Source: JAJEFO01 sp965214325 (lineage in GTDB: Bacteria > Pseudomonadota > Alphaproteobacteria > Rhodobacterales > Rhodobacteraceae). From it: DNA of 64,000 nucleotides. Of the stretch, positions 18,407-27,070 are shown in pieces. The notes beneath the pieces were generated by a model. It was not told the origin of the DNA. It did not search any database and saw only the letters and a program-made list of their open reading frames with translations. The stretch is taken from positions 744,001-808,000 of the forward strand of contig CBDCBG010000006.1 in assembly GCA_965214325.1 (NCBI GenBank). The letters are read 5' to 3'. A program made the translations under genes and the position numbers. The first letter of the stretch is position 1. Each line of letters starts with the position of its first letter.

Positions 18407-19476
18407 TTTCCTGTTCGCTCAAGCATCGCACCGGACGGTTCGCATGGTACCTGTGCCGGCCGATTCCAATTGTCATTGGCACCATTGAATCTCGAAGGCG
18501 CACGGTCTGCCGCCGAGGATCTGGCGGCTTCACAGATGCGCTGCGCCATCAACCCGTCGTTCAATGTAGCAAGCGCCGAGTGATGCCTGCCTGAGGCGAG
18601 CACGGACAGGAAGGCATCGAGCTCTCGCTTGTAGGATTCCGCAAAGCGTTCCTGCCAGGTCGCAAGCCTGTTTCCCGGCCGCACGCTTTGGCCATCGGCT
18701 TGAACGACCGTTCCCACCGCGTCCTGATGGCTTGCCAGCAACCCGCGGGACCCATGGATCTCTATGCGTTCGTCCTGCCCATACGACGTTCTCCAACTGA
18801 AATCGAAGCGACAAAGAACGCCACTGCGCATTCGCATCGATATCAAGGCGGTATCGTGTTCACCGATCTCCTCGAATCCCGGATCGACCAGGACCGCACC
18901 CATGGCGGTCAATTCCTCCGGCTCCGCGCCGGAAATCCATCGGGCAAGGTCGAAGAAATGGCTCCCCTTTTCGGCAAACAGCCCACCCGATGTCCGACTG
19001 AACTCAACCGTGGGCGGCGCAGTGCTTCTGGACGTGAAACAAAGCAGTTCGCACTGCCCGATCCCGCCTGCCAAGACCGCATCCCGCATTGCCGCATACT
19101 GTGGATGGAATCTCCGGTTCAGCGCCGTTGCGGCAACAAGGCCGCTCTCCTCGACTGAAGCGACGATTCCCGCGGCGGACAGGCTGTCCTGCGCGAGCGG
19201 CTTCTCACAAAGGAATGGGACTCCCGCAGCCACGCACTCTCCGACGATTTCGCCGTGCGTTGCAGTTGACGAAGAGATGATCACGGCGTCAGGTTGAGTA
19301 TCAAGCAATTCTGCTGCGCTGGATGTCGTCCTTGCGCCCGATTCTTCCGAAATGGCTTTCGCAGCCTCCGGTCGAGGATCACAAACCGCCGACAACTCCG
19401 CTTCCCCGTGCGCGATGAGATTGGCGGCATGTATTTTCCCCGCGGCACCCAGACCGATTACGGCGATCCTTGGCAT
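18400..19476 (-). CDS. Gfo/Idh/MocA family NAD(P)-dependent oxidoreductase
   Basis: 358 residues. The Rossmann motif AVIGLGAAGKIHAANLIAHG starts the protein, and the family signature FLCEKPLAQD (EKP lysine) is at about residues 90-100. The C-terminal alpha/beta domain shows SHFFDLARWISG and a DFSWRTSYG strand. Such enzymes oxidise or reduce sugars, inositols or their derivatives; the substrate is not identifiable. The 3' end runs 7 bases into the DUF5333-like gene, so it sits directly at the head of the nuoG-N block and may drive or share its transcript. With the SMP-30 lactonase 8 kb away it could belong to a sugar-oxidation set. Confidence 0.87.
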   Translation of the reverse strand: MPRIAVIGLGAAGKIHAANLIAHGEAELSAVCDPRPEAAKAISEESGARTTSSAAELLDTQPDAVIISSSTATHGEIVGECVAAGVPFLCEKPLAQDSLSAAGIVASVEESGLVAATALNRRFHPQYAAMRDAVLAGGIGQCELLCFTSRSTAPPTVEFSRTSGGLFAEKGSHFFDLARWISGAEPEELTAMGAVLVDPGFEEIGEHDTALISMRMRSGVLCRFDFSWRTSYGQDERIEIHGSRGLLASHQDAVGTVVQADGQSVRPGNRLATWQERFAESYKRELDAFLSVLASGRHHSALATLNDGLMAQRICEAARSSAADRAPSRFNGANDNWNRPAQVPCEPSGAMLERTGKC

Positions 19477-19479
19477 TGG

Positions 19480-19940
19480 CCGAATCCCCTAGACACCCAA
19501 TCGATAGCAAAGCCTGACCATATGAGCCAAGTTTCAACTGGAACGACCTTACGCCGCGTGCGGCGGCGACGTCCAGAAGCCGGCCGGTCTCCTCGTCGAA
19601 GCTGCGGACCGCGCGCCCGAGTCTGGCGGCATCCCCTTGCAGGATTCCGGGGCCATGGCCGGGGTGCACGCGACCGCTGGACCGGGTTGCAACCGATCGA
19701 GGCGCTTCAGCCAGGACAACAACTTCGCAAGCTGGTTTCGGGCAATTGCTCGCCTGAGCTTGTCAATGATGCGATTGCAGCGATTGCGTACCGGACCGAA
19801 TTCAGGCCCAGCAGTCTCAATGCCGGCGCCGCATCGTCCGCATTGGCTGCCAGCGGCACGATCCGCCAGCGCAAAGGAATTCCGAATCCCTTCATTGCGA
19901 AAATGGCACCGAGAGACATGCCGCATTGACGAATGCCTGC
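19480..19940 (-). pseudogene. Fragment of a metallo-beta-lactamase-fold hydrolase
   Basis: Two minus-strand frames together give a recognisable C-terminal piece: LAKLLSWLKRLDRLQPG in one, then HPGHGPGILQGDAARLGRAV and RSFDEETGRLLDVAAA in the other, with the switch at about 19670. The PGHGP turn and the following helix are typical for MBL-fold proteins near the third metal ligand. The catalytic N-terminal HxHxDH part is absent, so this is a broken relic. Recognition rests on a short segment and is tentative. The interval has no other coding candidate. Confidence 0.4.
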
Positions 19941-20025
19941 ATGGACGCAGCGCTTCGAATCGAAGCCGATGGGTCCGCCCCGCGGTTCAGGCATTCCTAG
20001 AGCCTGACTTCAACCGGAGCGTTGC

Positions 20026-20379
20026 TCAGCGGACCGTGCACCGCCCCGAAAACACCATGGATTCACCGTCGCGGGCAAATTCCCACTCTCCTGAGGCAGG
20101 GTCCGTCACCCAGTCGACATCCGAACCGCCGTAGGTCTCAAGACAATGCCGTGTTGCCGGCATTCGTGCAGACTCCCGCACCTCGTCCACCGTTGCATCG
20201 CTTGCAGTCACGCTGACCGTGAAACTGCGCGGATCCTCCGCTAGCGAGAGACTTGCACGATACGGGAGGCCGGCCTCCGAGCCGTCGTCACCGAGAAGTC
20301 CGCTGAACCACCCGCCTGCTCCGCAGCCGGAAATACACATGGTCAGTGCCAAGACAGGTATCAATTTGGCAAATTGCAT
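20026..20379 (-). CDS. Small hypothetical lipoprotein
   Basis: 117 residues from the ATG at 20379. The start MQFAKLIPVLALTMCISGCG has a lipobox (ISGC), so the mature protein would begin at the cysteine and be anchored to a membrane facing the periplasm. The mature part (YRASLSLAEDPRSFTVSVTA, then ATRHCLETYGGSDVDW) has two further cysteines (RHCLE and SGRCTV). I associate similar short lipoproteins with Rhodobacterales but know no function. An in-frame ATG 11 codons earlier would spoil the signal sequence. Confidence 0.65.
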   Translation of the reverse strand: MQFAKLIPVLALTMCISGCGAGGWFSGLLGDDGSEAGLPYRASLSLAEDPRSFTVSVTASDATVDEVRESARMPATRHCLETYGGSDVDWVTDPASGEWEFARDGESMVFSGRCTVR

Positions 20380-20412
20380 TATGTTCGTCCTTGCCAGCCT
20401 CCTGCAGTCCAT

Positions 20413-21188
20413 ACGTCAAAGAACGCGGCAATTGAAGCCTTCCCTGCCCATCTCGACCCGACGCGCATCCCGCGCTTGCGAATTCCGGAAACCACGAGGG
20501 CCCGACAGCCGAGCGGAAACAGTTGCGGTTCTAGCCTGCCTTGAAAATCAATCCGTTAAAGGTCGGTCAGCGATTCCCCTTTGGCGCCAACCCTGAAGTT
20601 TCCGGACCATCCCGGGAGAATCCGGCGATCCGTCCGCTCGCGCGCGCCCTGCCCGGAAAGCCCTGCCCGGAAACCGGTCCCATCCTGGTCGATTCGGTGG
20701 GACGGAAGCGCAATCGTCCATGGTCGGGCTTGGGCGTTCGCCGGCTGCGGGACGATCCTGGCAACTTCAGGCTCGACGTGTCCAGGCAACAGGTTGCGGG
20801 ACCAGGCGACCGCAGTCGCAAGCCCGCGGGAGCAAGCGTCACCGGAAACGGCGGAATGCCGGCCGTGCGAACGCTCGCTCGGCTCGACGGTCTCAGCAGC
20901 GCATGCCGACACACCGGAGGCGCTTGTTGCGAACCGATGTGCCGCATTTGGCAGCACGGCCGTCCGCCAACCGCTTCGGGCGGTCCGTCCCGGCAGTCGG
21001 CTCCGTGCGAGGACGACCCGACGGCCCCTTCCGTTCCCGTCAAGCCGCCCCCTCGGACACGAACTAGGTCCCGGACAGTTGATTCATTTGACAATGCAGC
21101 CGCACAGACGCAGGATTGACCAGGCTGCATTGGTCCATGCCGGTCGAACTGATCAGGCATCGGACCCGATTTCGGGAGGGATTTCGAT
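20413..21188. other. Gene-free interval before the molybdenum hydroxylase operon
   Basis: About 775 bp. All six frames contain open stretches, as expected at this GC content, but none has recognisable family motifs or a good start with ribosome binding site. The last 60 bp should contain the promoter and leader of the 2Fe-2S subunit gene (GGGAGGG lies about 10 nt before its ATG). The rest is probably decayed sequence. Confidence 0.45.
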
Positions 21189-21869
21189 ATGGATTCATCA
21201 GGCCCGTACGATCCGACACTTGACTATCCTGAGGGACCGGCAATCGCGGAGATCGCGGGCGGCGGAGACATCAAGCCCTGGCGCCCCTTGCACGTGACGC
21301 GCCGCAATTTCCTGCGGGGAGTTGTTTGCTCGGGCATTGTGATTGGCGGGTCGTCCTATCTGTTCTCGACGGCAACGCCGGCGCGTGCTGACGCACGTGG
21401 CGTCGAGCGCATGATGTCCCTTGCGGTGAACGGCAGGACGCACCATGTCGACGTGGCGCCGAACGAGACGCTCGGCTACACGATCCGTTACCGGTTGGGG
21501 CTCACCGGCACAAAGATTGGCTGCAACCAGGCGGAGTGCGGTGCCTGCACCGTCATGGCTGATGGAAGGACGATCTACTCGTGCTCGACGCTCACGCACC
21601 GGATGCGTGGCAAGGATATCGTCACCGTTGAAGGAATTGCGGCCGCTGACGGAACGCTGCATCCCGTGCAGCAGGCGTTCATCGACGAACTCGCGCCGCA
21701 GTGCGGCTTCTGCACGCCGGGCCAGGTAGTGGCCGGGGTCGCGCTGCTCAACGCAAACCCGAACCCGACCGAAGAGGAAGCCCGGGTGGCGATGTCCGGA
21801 AACCTATGCCGATGCGGCGCGTACGAACATTACCTGCGCGGCGTCATGAAGGCAGCGAGGGAGATATAG
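21189..21869 (+). CDS. Tat-exported [2Fe-2S] subunit of a molybdenum hydroxylase
   Basis: 226 residues. A twin-arginine signal lies after a 36-residue n-region: TRRNFLRG, a hydrophobic stretch, then an ARA-type cleavage region (ATPARADA). The mature part has the plant-type 2Fe-2S motif CNQAECGACTV with a later Cys, and a second helical domain with QCGFCTPGQV and GNLCRCGAYEHY. This is the small subunit of the xanthine dehydrogenase family. The Tat signal places the enzyme in the periplasm, as in E. coli PaoABC, with the other subunits co-exported. It heads a plus-strand operon, FeS-Mo-FAD-small membrane protein-cytochrome b. Confidence 0.92.
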   Translation: MDSSGPYDPTLDYPEGPAIAEIAGGGDIKPWRPLHVTRRNFLRGVVCSGIVIGGSSYLFSTATPARADARGVERMMSLAVNGRTHHVDVAPNETLGYTIRYRLGLTGTKIGCNQAECGACTVMADGRTIYSCSTLTHRMRGKDIVTVEGIAAADGTLHPVQQAFIDELAPQCGFCTPGQVVAGVALLNANPNPTEEEARVAMSGNLCRCGAYEHYLRGVMKAAREI

Positions 21870-21872
21870 ATC

Positions 21873-24287
21873 ATGGCTTACAGACTGATTGGAAATGACT
21901 TCACGCCGCCGGACGTCGAGGCGAAGGTTACCGGTTCGGCGAAGTACGCGGAGGATTTCCGGGCCGACGGCATGGTTCATGTCAAGTTCTTCTCATCCCC
22001 CATGCCCCACGCGAGGGTGAAGTCCGTAGACGCGGACGAAGCCATGAAGATTCCTGGCTTTGTCGCGGTGCTGCTGCCCGACGAGGTCAAGCAGCCGGAT
22101 GTCACCGGGTTCCCGATCCTGACATCCGAGCCGAAATACTACGGCCAGCCGATAGTCGCCGTAGCGGCGGAAACCGAGCAGGCGGCCGCAGATGCCGTTG
22201 CCGCCCTCGAGGTCGACCTGGAAATGCTTCCATTCGTCACCGACCCGCTCGAAAGCCTGAGGCCGGGCGGGATCAACGCGCTTGAGGGTGGAAACATCTC
22301 GGGTCGAGGCGTTGACTTCGGGGAACTGAAGTGGACCGGCAAGGACTTTGCTGCCGCAGCCGAGGACGAATTGCCGAGGGGTGCGGCACCCATCGAATGG
22401 GGCTTCGGCGATGTCGATGCAGGGTTCGCCGATGCTGCCGTGACCGTCGAGGACTCCTTTGTCCATGCCACCAATTCCCACCATGCCATGGAACCCCGCT
22501 CCGCCGCTGCATTCTGGGAAAACGGCAAGTGCCATGTCTGGGGATCGACCCAGTCCACGTCTTTCGCACAGCCGGGGCTCGCCCGCCTGATCGGCATTGA
22601 ACTGAAGGACCTCGTGTTCGTCGCCGAATTCTGCGGTGGCGGGTTCGGCGGCAAGGGGGCGTCGTATCCGCTGATGGCGCTTCCGGCGCTGATGTCGAAA
22701 AAACTCGGCGGAAGGCCCTGTCACATGCGCGTGTCGCGCGCCGAGGAGTACGCCAACGGGATGGCGCGTTCCGGATTCCAGGGCTGGACCAAGCTCGGAT
22801 TCGCGTCTGACGGCCGGATCACCGCCGCCGACATCTTCGTGGTCCAGGACCTGGGTCCGACGACCGGCTTTCCGGACTTCAACAACGTCGGCAACGCGTT
22901 CAGCATCGTCTTCCAGCCGCCCAACATGCGGTTCCGCGCGGTGCCCGTGCTGACCAACACGGTTCCCAAGGGGCCGCAGCGCGGACCGGGCGAGAACCAG
23001 ACGGCGAACATGTTCGAACCGCTGATCGACAAGGCCGCAAGGGAGCTGGGCCTCGACCGCGTGGCCATCCGTGAGGTGAACGCTCCCGGAAACGGCGGGG
23101 AAGGCGCGAAGATCGGCGCCAAGCAGGGACCGCTGACCTCGGCCTTCCTGAAAGAGGCCCTCACGCAGGGTGCCGAGACATTCGGATGGGCCGAGCGTTC
23201 AGCCAATTCCGGAATGCGGACGGGGCCCAAGGCACGCGGCTACGGTGTCGCATCAGCCTACCACTCGGCCGGCTCCAGCGGGTTCGACGGACTTGTGAGG
23301 ATCACGCCGGACGGAATCCTGCACGTCCACACCGGTGTCGGCAACCTTGGCACCTACTCGTACGGCTCGACGTCCCGTGTCGCGGCCGAGGTCCTGGGCT
23401 ACGACTGGGACCACGTCGTCATAGAACGCGGCGGCACGGCCAAGCACATTCCGTACAATCTCGGCCAGTTCGGCTCGAACACGAGCTTCACCATGTCCAG
23501 GACCAACTACGTCGCCGCAATGGACGCAAGGGCGAAGCTCCTGGAGATCGCGGCGTCCGCTCATGGCGGCAGCCCGGGTGATTACGATCTCAGCGACGAG
23601 CGGATCGTCAGGAAGCCGGACATGGGCGTGCTGATGACGTTTGCCGAGGCGGCGCAGATGGCCATCGACATGGGTGACAGGTATGCAGGGCACGTTCTTC
23701 CCGAGGACATTCACGAAATGACCCGTGCTGCGGCGACGGCAATCGCCGGAACCGGCCTCATTGGAGTGGCGAAGGACACGATTCCCAAGGACGGCACGGC
23801 GCCGGCCCTGACCACGTCGTTCGTCGAAGTGGACGTCGATCTGGAAACAGGAGCGATCGAGATCCTCGACTTTCTCACTGTCTCGGACTGCGGGATCGTC
23901 AACCACCCGACCGGTCTTGCCGCACAGTCCCGTGGCGGGGCCGTCATGGGGTTCGGGCTCGCCTTGACCGAGCGCCATGTCTACGATCCCGCGTACGGAA
24001 TTCCGAACGCCGTTTCGTTCTATCACGGCAAGCCGCTGTCCTACCTCGACGTGCCCTTGAACACGCAGTGGGGTGCGGTGAACCTGCCGGATCCGCAGAA
24101 TCCGATGGGCATAAGGGGTGTCGGAGAACCGTTGCAGGGCTCGGCTTCGTCCGCATTGCTTTGCGCGATTTCCGATGCGCTTGGCGGCCACCTGTTCAAC
24201 CGGATTCCGGTTGTCACGGACATGATCGTGAATGCCGCTGCAGGCCAACCTCAATCGCACAAGCCGCTTGCGACCAACACGGTGTAA
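21873..24287 (+). CDS. Molybdopterin-binding catalytic subunit, xanthine dehydrogenase family
   Basis: 804 residues. It has the aldehyde oxidase/xanthine dehydrogenase a/b-hammerhead domain at the N terminus (GSAKYAEDF) and the molybdopterin domain with CGGGFGGKG (about residue 255), GPQRGPGENQ and the C-terminal RGVGEP, whose glutamate (about residue 752) is the catalytic base. It hydroxylates an aldehyde or N-heterocycle with water-derived oxygen; the substrate cannot be assigned. It has no signal peptide and would be exported as a complex with the Tat-tagged FeS subunit. It starts 3 bp after that gene and lies 18 bp before the FAD subunit. Confidence 0.93.
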   Translation: MAYRLIGNDFTPPDVEAKVTGSAKYAEDFRADGMVHVKFFSSPMPHARVKSVDADEAMKIPGFVAVLLPDEVKQPDVTGFPILTSEPKYYGQPIVAVAAETEQAAADAVAALEVDLEMLPFVTDPLESLRPGGINALEGGNISGRGVDFGELKWTGKDFAAAAEDELPRGAAPIEWGFGDVDAGFADAAVTVEDSFVHATNSHHAMEPRSAAAFWENGKCHVWGSTQSTSFAQPGLARLIGIELKDLVFVAEFCGGGFGGKGASYPLMALPALMSKKLGGRPCHMRVSRAEEYANGMARSGFQGWTKLGFASDGRITAADIFVVQDLGPTTGFPDFNNVGNAFSIVFQPPNMRFRAVPVLTNTVPKGPQRGPGENQTANMFEPLIDKAARELGLDRVAIREVNAPGNGGEGAKIGAKQGPLTSAFLKEALTQGAETFGWAERSANSGMRTGPKARGYGVASAYHSAGSSGFDGLVRITPDGILHVHTGVGNLGTYSYGSTSRVAAEVLGYDWDHVVIERGGTAKHIPYNLGQFGSNTSFTMSRTNYVAAMDARAKLLEIAASAHGGSPGDYDLSDERIVRKPDMGVLMTFAEAAQMAIDMGDRYAGHVLPEDIHEMTRAAATAIAGTGLIGVAKDTIPKDGTAPALTTSFVEVDVDLETGAIEILDFLTVSDCGIVNHPTGLAAQSRGGAVMGFGLALTERHVYDPAYGIPNAVSFYHGKPLSYLDVPLNTQWGAVNLPDPQNPMGIRGVGEPLQGSASSALLCAISDALGGHLFNRIPVVTDMIVNAAAGQPQSHKPLATNTV

Positions 24288-24305
24288 GAGGCGGGAGGAA
24301 CAACA

Positions 24306-25295
24306 ATGTCTGATGTAATGCAAAATTTCGAACTCTACCAGCCTGATTCGGTTCAGGGGGCAGCCGATCTGCTCGGGGAGTTCGAAGATGCCTGGGTCAT
24401 CGCCGGCGCGAAGGACAGCCTCGGCTGGTTCAAGGACCGGGTGAAGCAGCCTTCCGTCGTCGTCGACATCGGGGGAATCGCGGAGCTCAGCGGCATCGAG
24501 GCAACCGACGACGGCGGCCTCTATATCGGTGCAACGACCACGCTGACCGATGTCGTCGAGAATCCACTCGTCAACGAGAGGTATCCTATCCTGTCGCTGG
24601 CTGCGTCAAAGGTCGCCTCACCTCAGATCCGCAATGCCGGAACGGTCGGCGGCAACATCTCCCAGGACACCCGTTGCGTCTATTACCGCAGCGGGTTCCC
24701 GTGCTACCGGGCTGAAGGCAACACCTGCTATGCCAACACCCCGACGGCCATGAACCGTGATCACGCGCTGTTCGAGGTCAGCAGGTGCGTCGCGGTCACA
24801 CCCTCGGACGCCGCACCGGCGATGGTCGCGCTCGACGCGAGCATGGTCATTCGCAGGAAGGGCGAGGATATCGAGGTGTCGGCAAGCGAGTACTTCATCG
24901 GGCCGGAGATCGATATCACCCGCATGACCGTCCTCGAGCACGGGGACATCCTTCTCGGCATACGCCTTCCAGGAACCTGGGCAAACGCCCTGCACTATTT
25001 CGAGAAGGCGGCCGATCGGAACACGTGGGACTTCGCTCTCGTCAGCATCACCATGGTGGCGAAGATGGCAGGCGCCGCCATCGAAGATGCGGCAATTGTC
25101 TGCGGTGGCGTACAGTGCACGCCGCGCAGGCTGAGCGAGGTCGAGGACGTGATCAGGGGCGAGGTTCCGGGCCCGGAGTTGGAAACCCTCGTTCGCCGGG
25201 TGGCTTCACGCGGCGCCCAGCCGCTGAACTTCAATCACTTCAAGATTCCCCTGATGGAGAGCCTTGCAGCCAGGGCGGTTCGTTCGCTGACCTGA
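24306..25295 (+). CDS. FAD-binding subunit of the molybdenum hydroxylase
   Basis: 329 residues. The PCMH-type FAD domain shows AGAKDSLGWFKDR, GATTTLTDVVENP and NAGTVGGNISQDTRC, then the CO dehydrogenase flavoprotein C-terminal domain. A cysteine cluster (TRC, PCYR and NTCYAN within about 20 residues after the FAD loop) resembles the extra segment of 4-hydroxybenzoyl-CoA-reductase-like medium subunits, which can hold a 4Fe-4S cluster; this is a possibility, not a claim. It accepts electrons from the FeS subunit. Gene order FeS-Mo-FAD differs from PaoABC. Confidence 0.92.
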   Translation: MSDVMQNFELYQPDSVQGAADLLGEFEDAWVIAGAKDSLGWFKDRVKQPSVVVDIGGIAELSGIEATDDGGLYIGATTTLTDVVENPLVNERYPILSLAASKVASPQIRNAGTVGGNISQDTRCVYYRSGFPCYRAEGNTCYANTPTAMNRDHALFEVSRCVAVTPSDAAPAMVALDASMVIRRKGEDIEVSASEYFIGPEIDITRMTVLEHGDILLGIRLPGTWANALHYFEKAADRNTWDFALVSITMVAKMAGAAIEDAAIVCGGVQCTPRRLSEVEDVIRGEVPGPELETLVRRVASRGAQPLNFNHFKIPLMESLAARAVRSLT

Positions 25296-25299
25296 TCCA

Positions 25300-25446
25300 G
25301 TGGACCTGTTTCGCTTCACCAAGGACATGTTCGGCCAGGAAATGCTGGTCGGCGTCAACTGGGAGATTCTGTGGCTCCCGGTTGCCGCCGCGGCGCTCGT
25401 CATCTTGGCACATCTGTTCATTTGTGCAATTCGTGGGAGGAACTGA
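25300..25446 (+). CDS. 48-residue single-pass membrane protein
   Basis: A short frame beginning with GTG, 4 bp after the FAD subunit stop, reads MDLFRFTKDMFGQEMLVGVN, then WEILWLPVAAAALVILAHLF and ends CAIRGRN. One membrane helix is clear, with positive residues at the C terminus (inside). Its close placement between the FAD subunit and the cytochrome b gene, a sensible protein sequence, and absence of a better candidate support it as real. A role as a small anchor or subunit between the hydroxylase and the cytochrome is inferred. The start codon could also be an internal ATG. Confidence 0.6.
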   Translation: MDLFRFTKDMFGQEMLVGVNWEILWLPVAAAALVILAHLFICAIRGRN

Positions 25447-25518
25447 TCCCGGTTGCAGCGGGTTGCGAGAACTGCAATCGGGAGGTTCACGTCGGTCTAC
25501 CGACATTGCGGAGATTGA

Positions 25519-26115
25519 ATGGCCGTATCTGGGGAAGCGTCGGGAGTGAGACACCAGTTCAGCGACCGGCTGTTTCACTGGGTCATGGCGGCCTGCATCT
25601 TCGTGCTGGGAGCAACTGCGTTCCTGCCCATCATCGGAATCAAGTTCGATTGGCTCCCGATACACTGGTGGACAGGGGTCGTTCTTGTCGCCGCCATACT
25701 GTTCCACCTCTACAGGGTGTTTGCAGTCCATGGCATCAGGAAGATGCTGCCCATGGCCGATGATGTGAGAGAAACCGTACGGGTCGCCTTGAACAAAGGC
25801 ACGGAAGACCTGAAGCCGGCAAAGTACGACGCCTTCCAGAAATCCTATCACTGGACCGCCGCATTCTCGGTGCTTGCGACGGCGGTTACCGGGGCGATCA
25901 TGCTGGCCAAGATCGACACCAGGTTCTGGAAGCGCGATCCCTCGCTTCTTTCCGAACCGGTCTGGGGCGTGATTTACGTCATCCACGGGCTGGGAGCGAT
26001 GTTGCTGCTGTTCCTTGTGATCCTTCACATCTATTTTTCGCTCATTCCCAGTCACCGTGCCTACCTGGCCTCGATGATTCTGGGCCACGGCCCCGAACTC
26101 GCGCGAAAGGACTAG
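25519..26115 (+). CDS. Cytochrome b561-like di-haem membrane subunit
   Basis: 198 residues with four membrane helices, similar to the gamma subunit of formate dehydrogenase and to Ni-hydrogenase cytochrome b. Candidate haem ligands are the histidines in LFHWVMAACI, PIHWWTGVV, SYHWTAAF and VIYVIHGLG/VILHIYF. It would take electrons from the periplasmic molybdenum hydroxylase and reduce quinone. It follows the small membrane protein by about 70 bp and belongs to the same operon. The combination of a Mo-hydroxylase with a cytochrome b of this type is less common than c-type cytochrome partners. Confidence 0.85.
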   Translation: MAVSGEASGVRHQFSDRLFHWVMAACIFVLGATAFLPIIGIKFDWLPIHWWTGVVLVAAILFHLYRVFAVHGIRKMLPMADDVRETVRVALNKGTEDLKPAKYDAFQKSYHWTAAFSVLATAVTGAIMLAKIDTRFWKRDPSLLSEPVWGVIYVIHGLGAMLLLFLVILHIYFSLIPSHRAYLASMILGHGPELARKD

Positions 26116-26120
26116 CAGCC

Positions 26121-26516
26121 ATGCTTGACGATGCCGCCGCCATCCGGATGCGCAGTGCCTTCGACATCATCGAGGAGGCGTACGAGTTCATGCTCGCCTA
26201 TGCGGCGCAGGGCCGGAAGTCGGAGGAAAGCAAGAGTTCCGGCCCGAGCCAGATTCGCCAGTTCCTCATGCGGTTCCGCGACGCAACGCAGGATCTGGTC
26301 GACGTGCTGGAGAATCTGCAGGACGATGACGGCGGCGTTGAGTTCCGCAGGCGGTGGCTGGACGACGCCCGGGGCATTGGATCGGTGATCGACCTGCTGT
26401 TGGCCCAACCATCGATCAGCTCCGAGATGATTGACAATACAAACGGCCTGATCGTGATGAGGTCCTTTCTCACCGACTTGTTCTTTGCCGATCACGTCAT
26501 GCTTCCGAGACGGTGA
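26121..26516 (+). CDS. Hypothetical acidic helical protein, end of the hydroxylase operon
   Basis: 131 residues, no signal peptide, no membrane helix; rich in Asp, Glu and Arg and predicted largely helical (AFDIIEEAYEFMLAYAAQG, RQFLMRFRDATQDLVDVLEN). It begins 5 bp after the cytochrome gene, so it is cotranscribed and likely coupled. I do not recognise the family. Position suggests a cytoplasmic helper, for example a chaperone for cofactor insertion or Tat proofreading; NarJ/TorD-like proteins are also helical and acidic, but no specific motif of that family is visible. Confidence 0.65.
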   Translation: MLDDAAAIRMRSAFDIIEEAYEFMLAYAAQGRKSEESKSSGPSQIRQFLMRFRDATQDLVDVLENLQDDDGGVEFRRRWLDDARGIGSVIDLLLAQPSISSEMIDNTNGLIVMRSFLTDLFFADHVMLPRR

Positions 26517-26704
26517 GACCGGCGGCGCTGGCCGGTCTGCCGGAGCCGTTGGCGGAAGAGTTCCAGGGGCACGTCCCCAACCGATGCAATCAGGAAGGGC
26601 GCCATGGCTTTTGTCCCCCTTCCGGATCCCTGCCTTCGCGGAAACAGCAGGCTTGCGCCGGGTCGCGGGATCGCTGGGGCGATCGCAATGCCAAGGAGGA
26701 AAGA

Positions 26705-27070
26705 CTGAACAGAGTCAGAGCCAGTCCAAGCACGCGTGCGTTGGTTGCTGCACTTGCGCTTGCATCAGTATCGGAGCCCGCCTTCGCCGATCGGCACTGT
26801 GCGCCGGCATTGGAAGCCTATTGGCGGGCAAGAACGTTCCTGTTGCAGGAGAACCGGCCATGTGCCGATGCAATTCGCCTGAGCACGCCCGATTTTCACG
26901 AAGCCGCGGCCCAGGCCAGGATCTGCGGATTCATGTCGCTTCATGACCGATTGAATTCGTTGTTCTTTGGAGATGCCCCGGCGGGAGAGGAGGGCTGCAG
27001 GGCAAGGGTGGAGCGCATTCTCGATTTCGGTCCGGAATTGAAGGAAATCGTGGAGGCATACCACTATTGA
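26705..27070 (+). CDS. Small secreted protein with possible CTG start
   Basis: The frame from a CTG at 26705 gives about 121 residues with a convincing signal peptide (RALVAALALASVSEPAFA then DRHC). A strong ribosome binding site, AAGGAGGA (26693-26700), stands 4 nt before the CTG, while no ATG or GTG in frame has one. Four cysteines in the mature part (DRHCAP, RPCADA, ARICGF and EGCRAR) suggest two disulfides. The family is not recognised. The frame stays open upstream to 26513 but that part does not look like protein. Start assignment is uncertain; the coding region itself is likely. Confidence 0.5.
   Translation: MNRVRASPSTRALVAALALASVSEPAFADRHCAPALEAYWRARTFLLQENRPCADAIRLSTPDFHEAAAQARICGFMSLHDRLNSLFFGDAPAGEEGCRARVERILDFGPELKEIVEAYHY

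Noticed and set aside
20541..21119. Overlapping open frames before the hydroxylase operon
   Set aside because: Several frames are open at once with no family motif or ribosome binding site, typical of non-coding GC-rich DNA.
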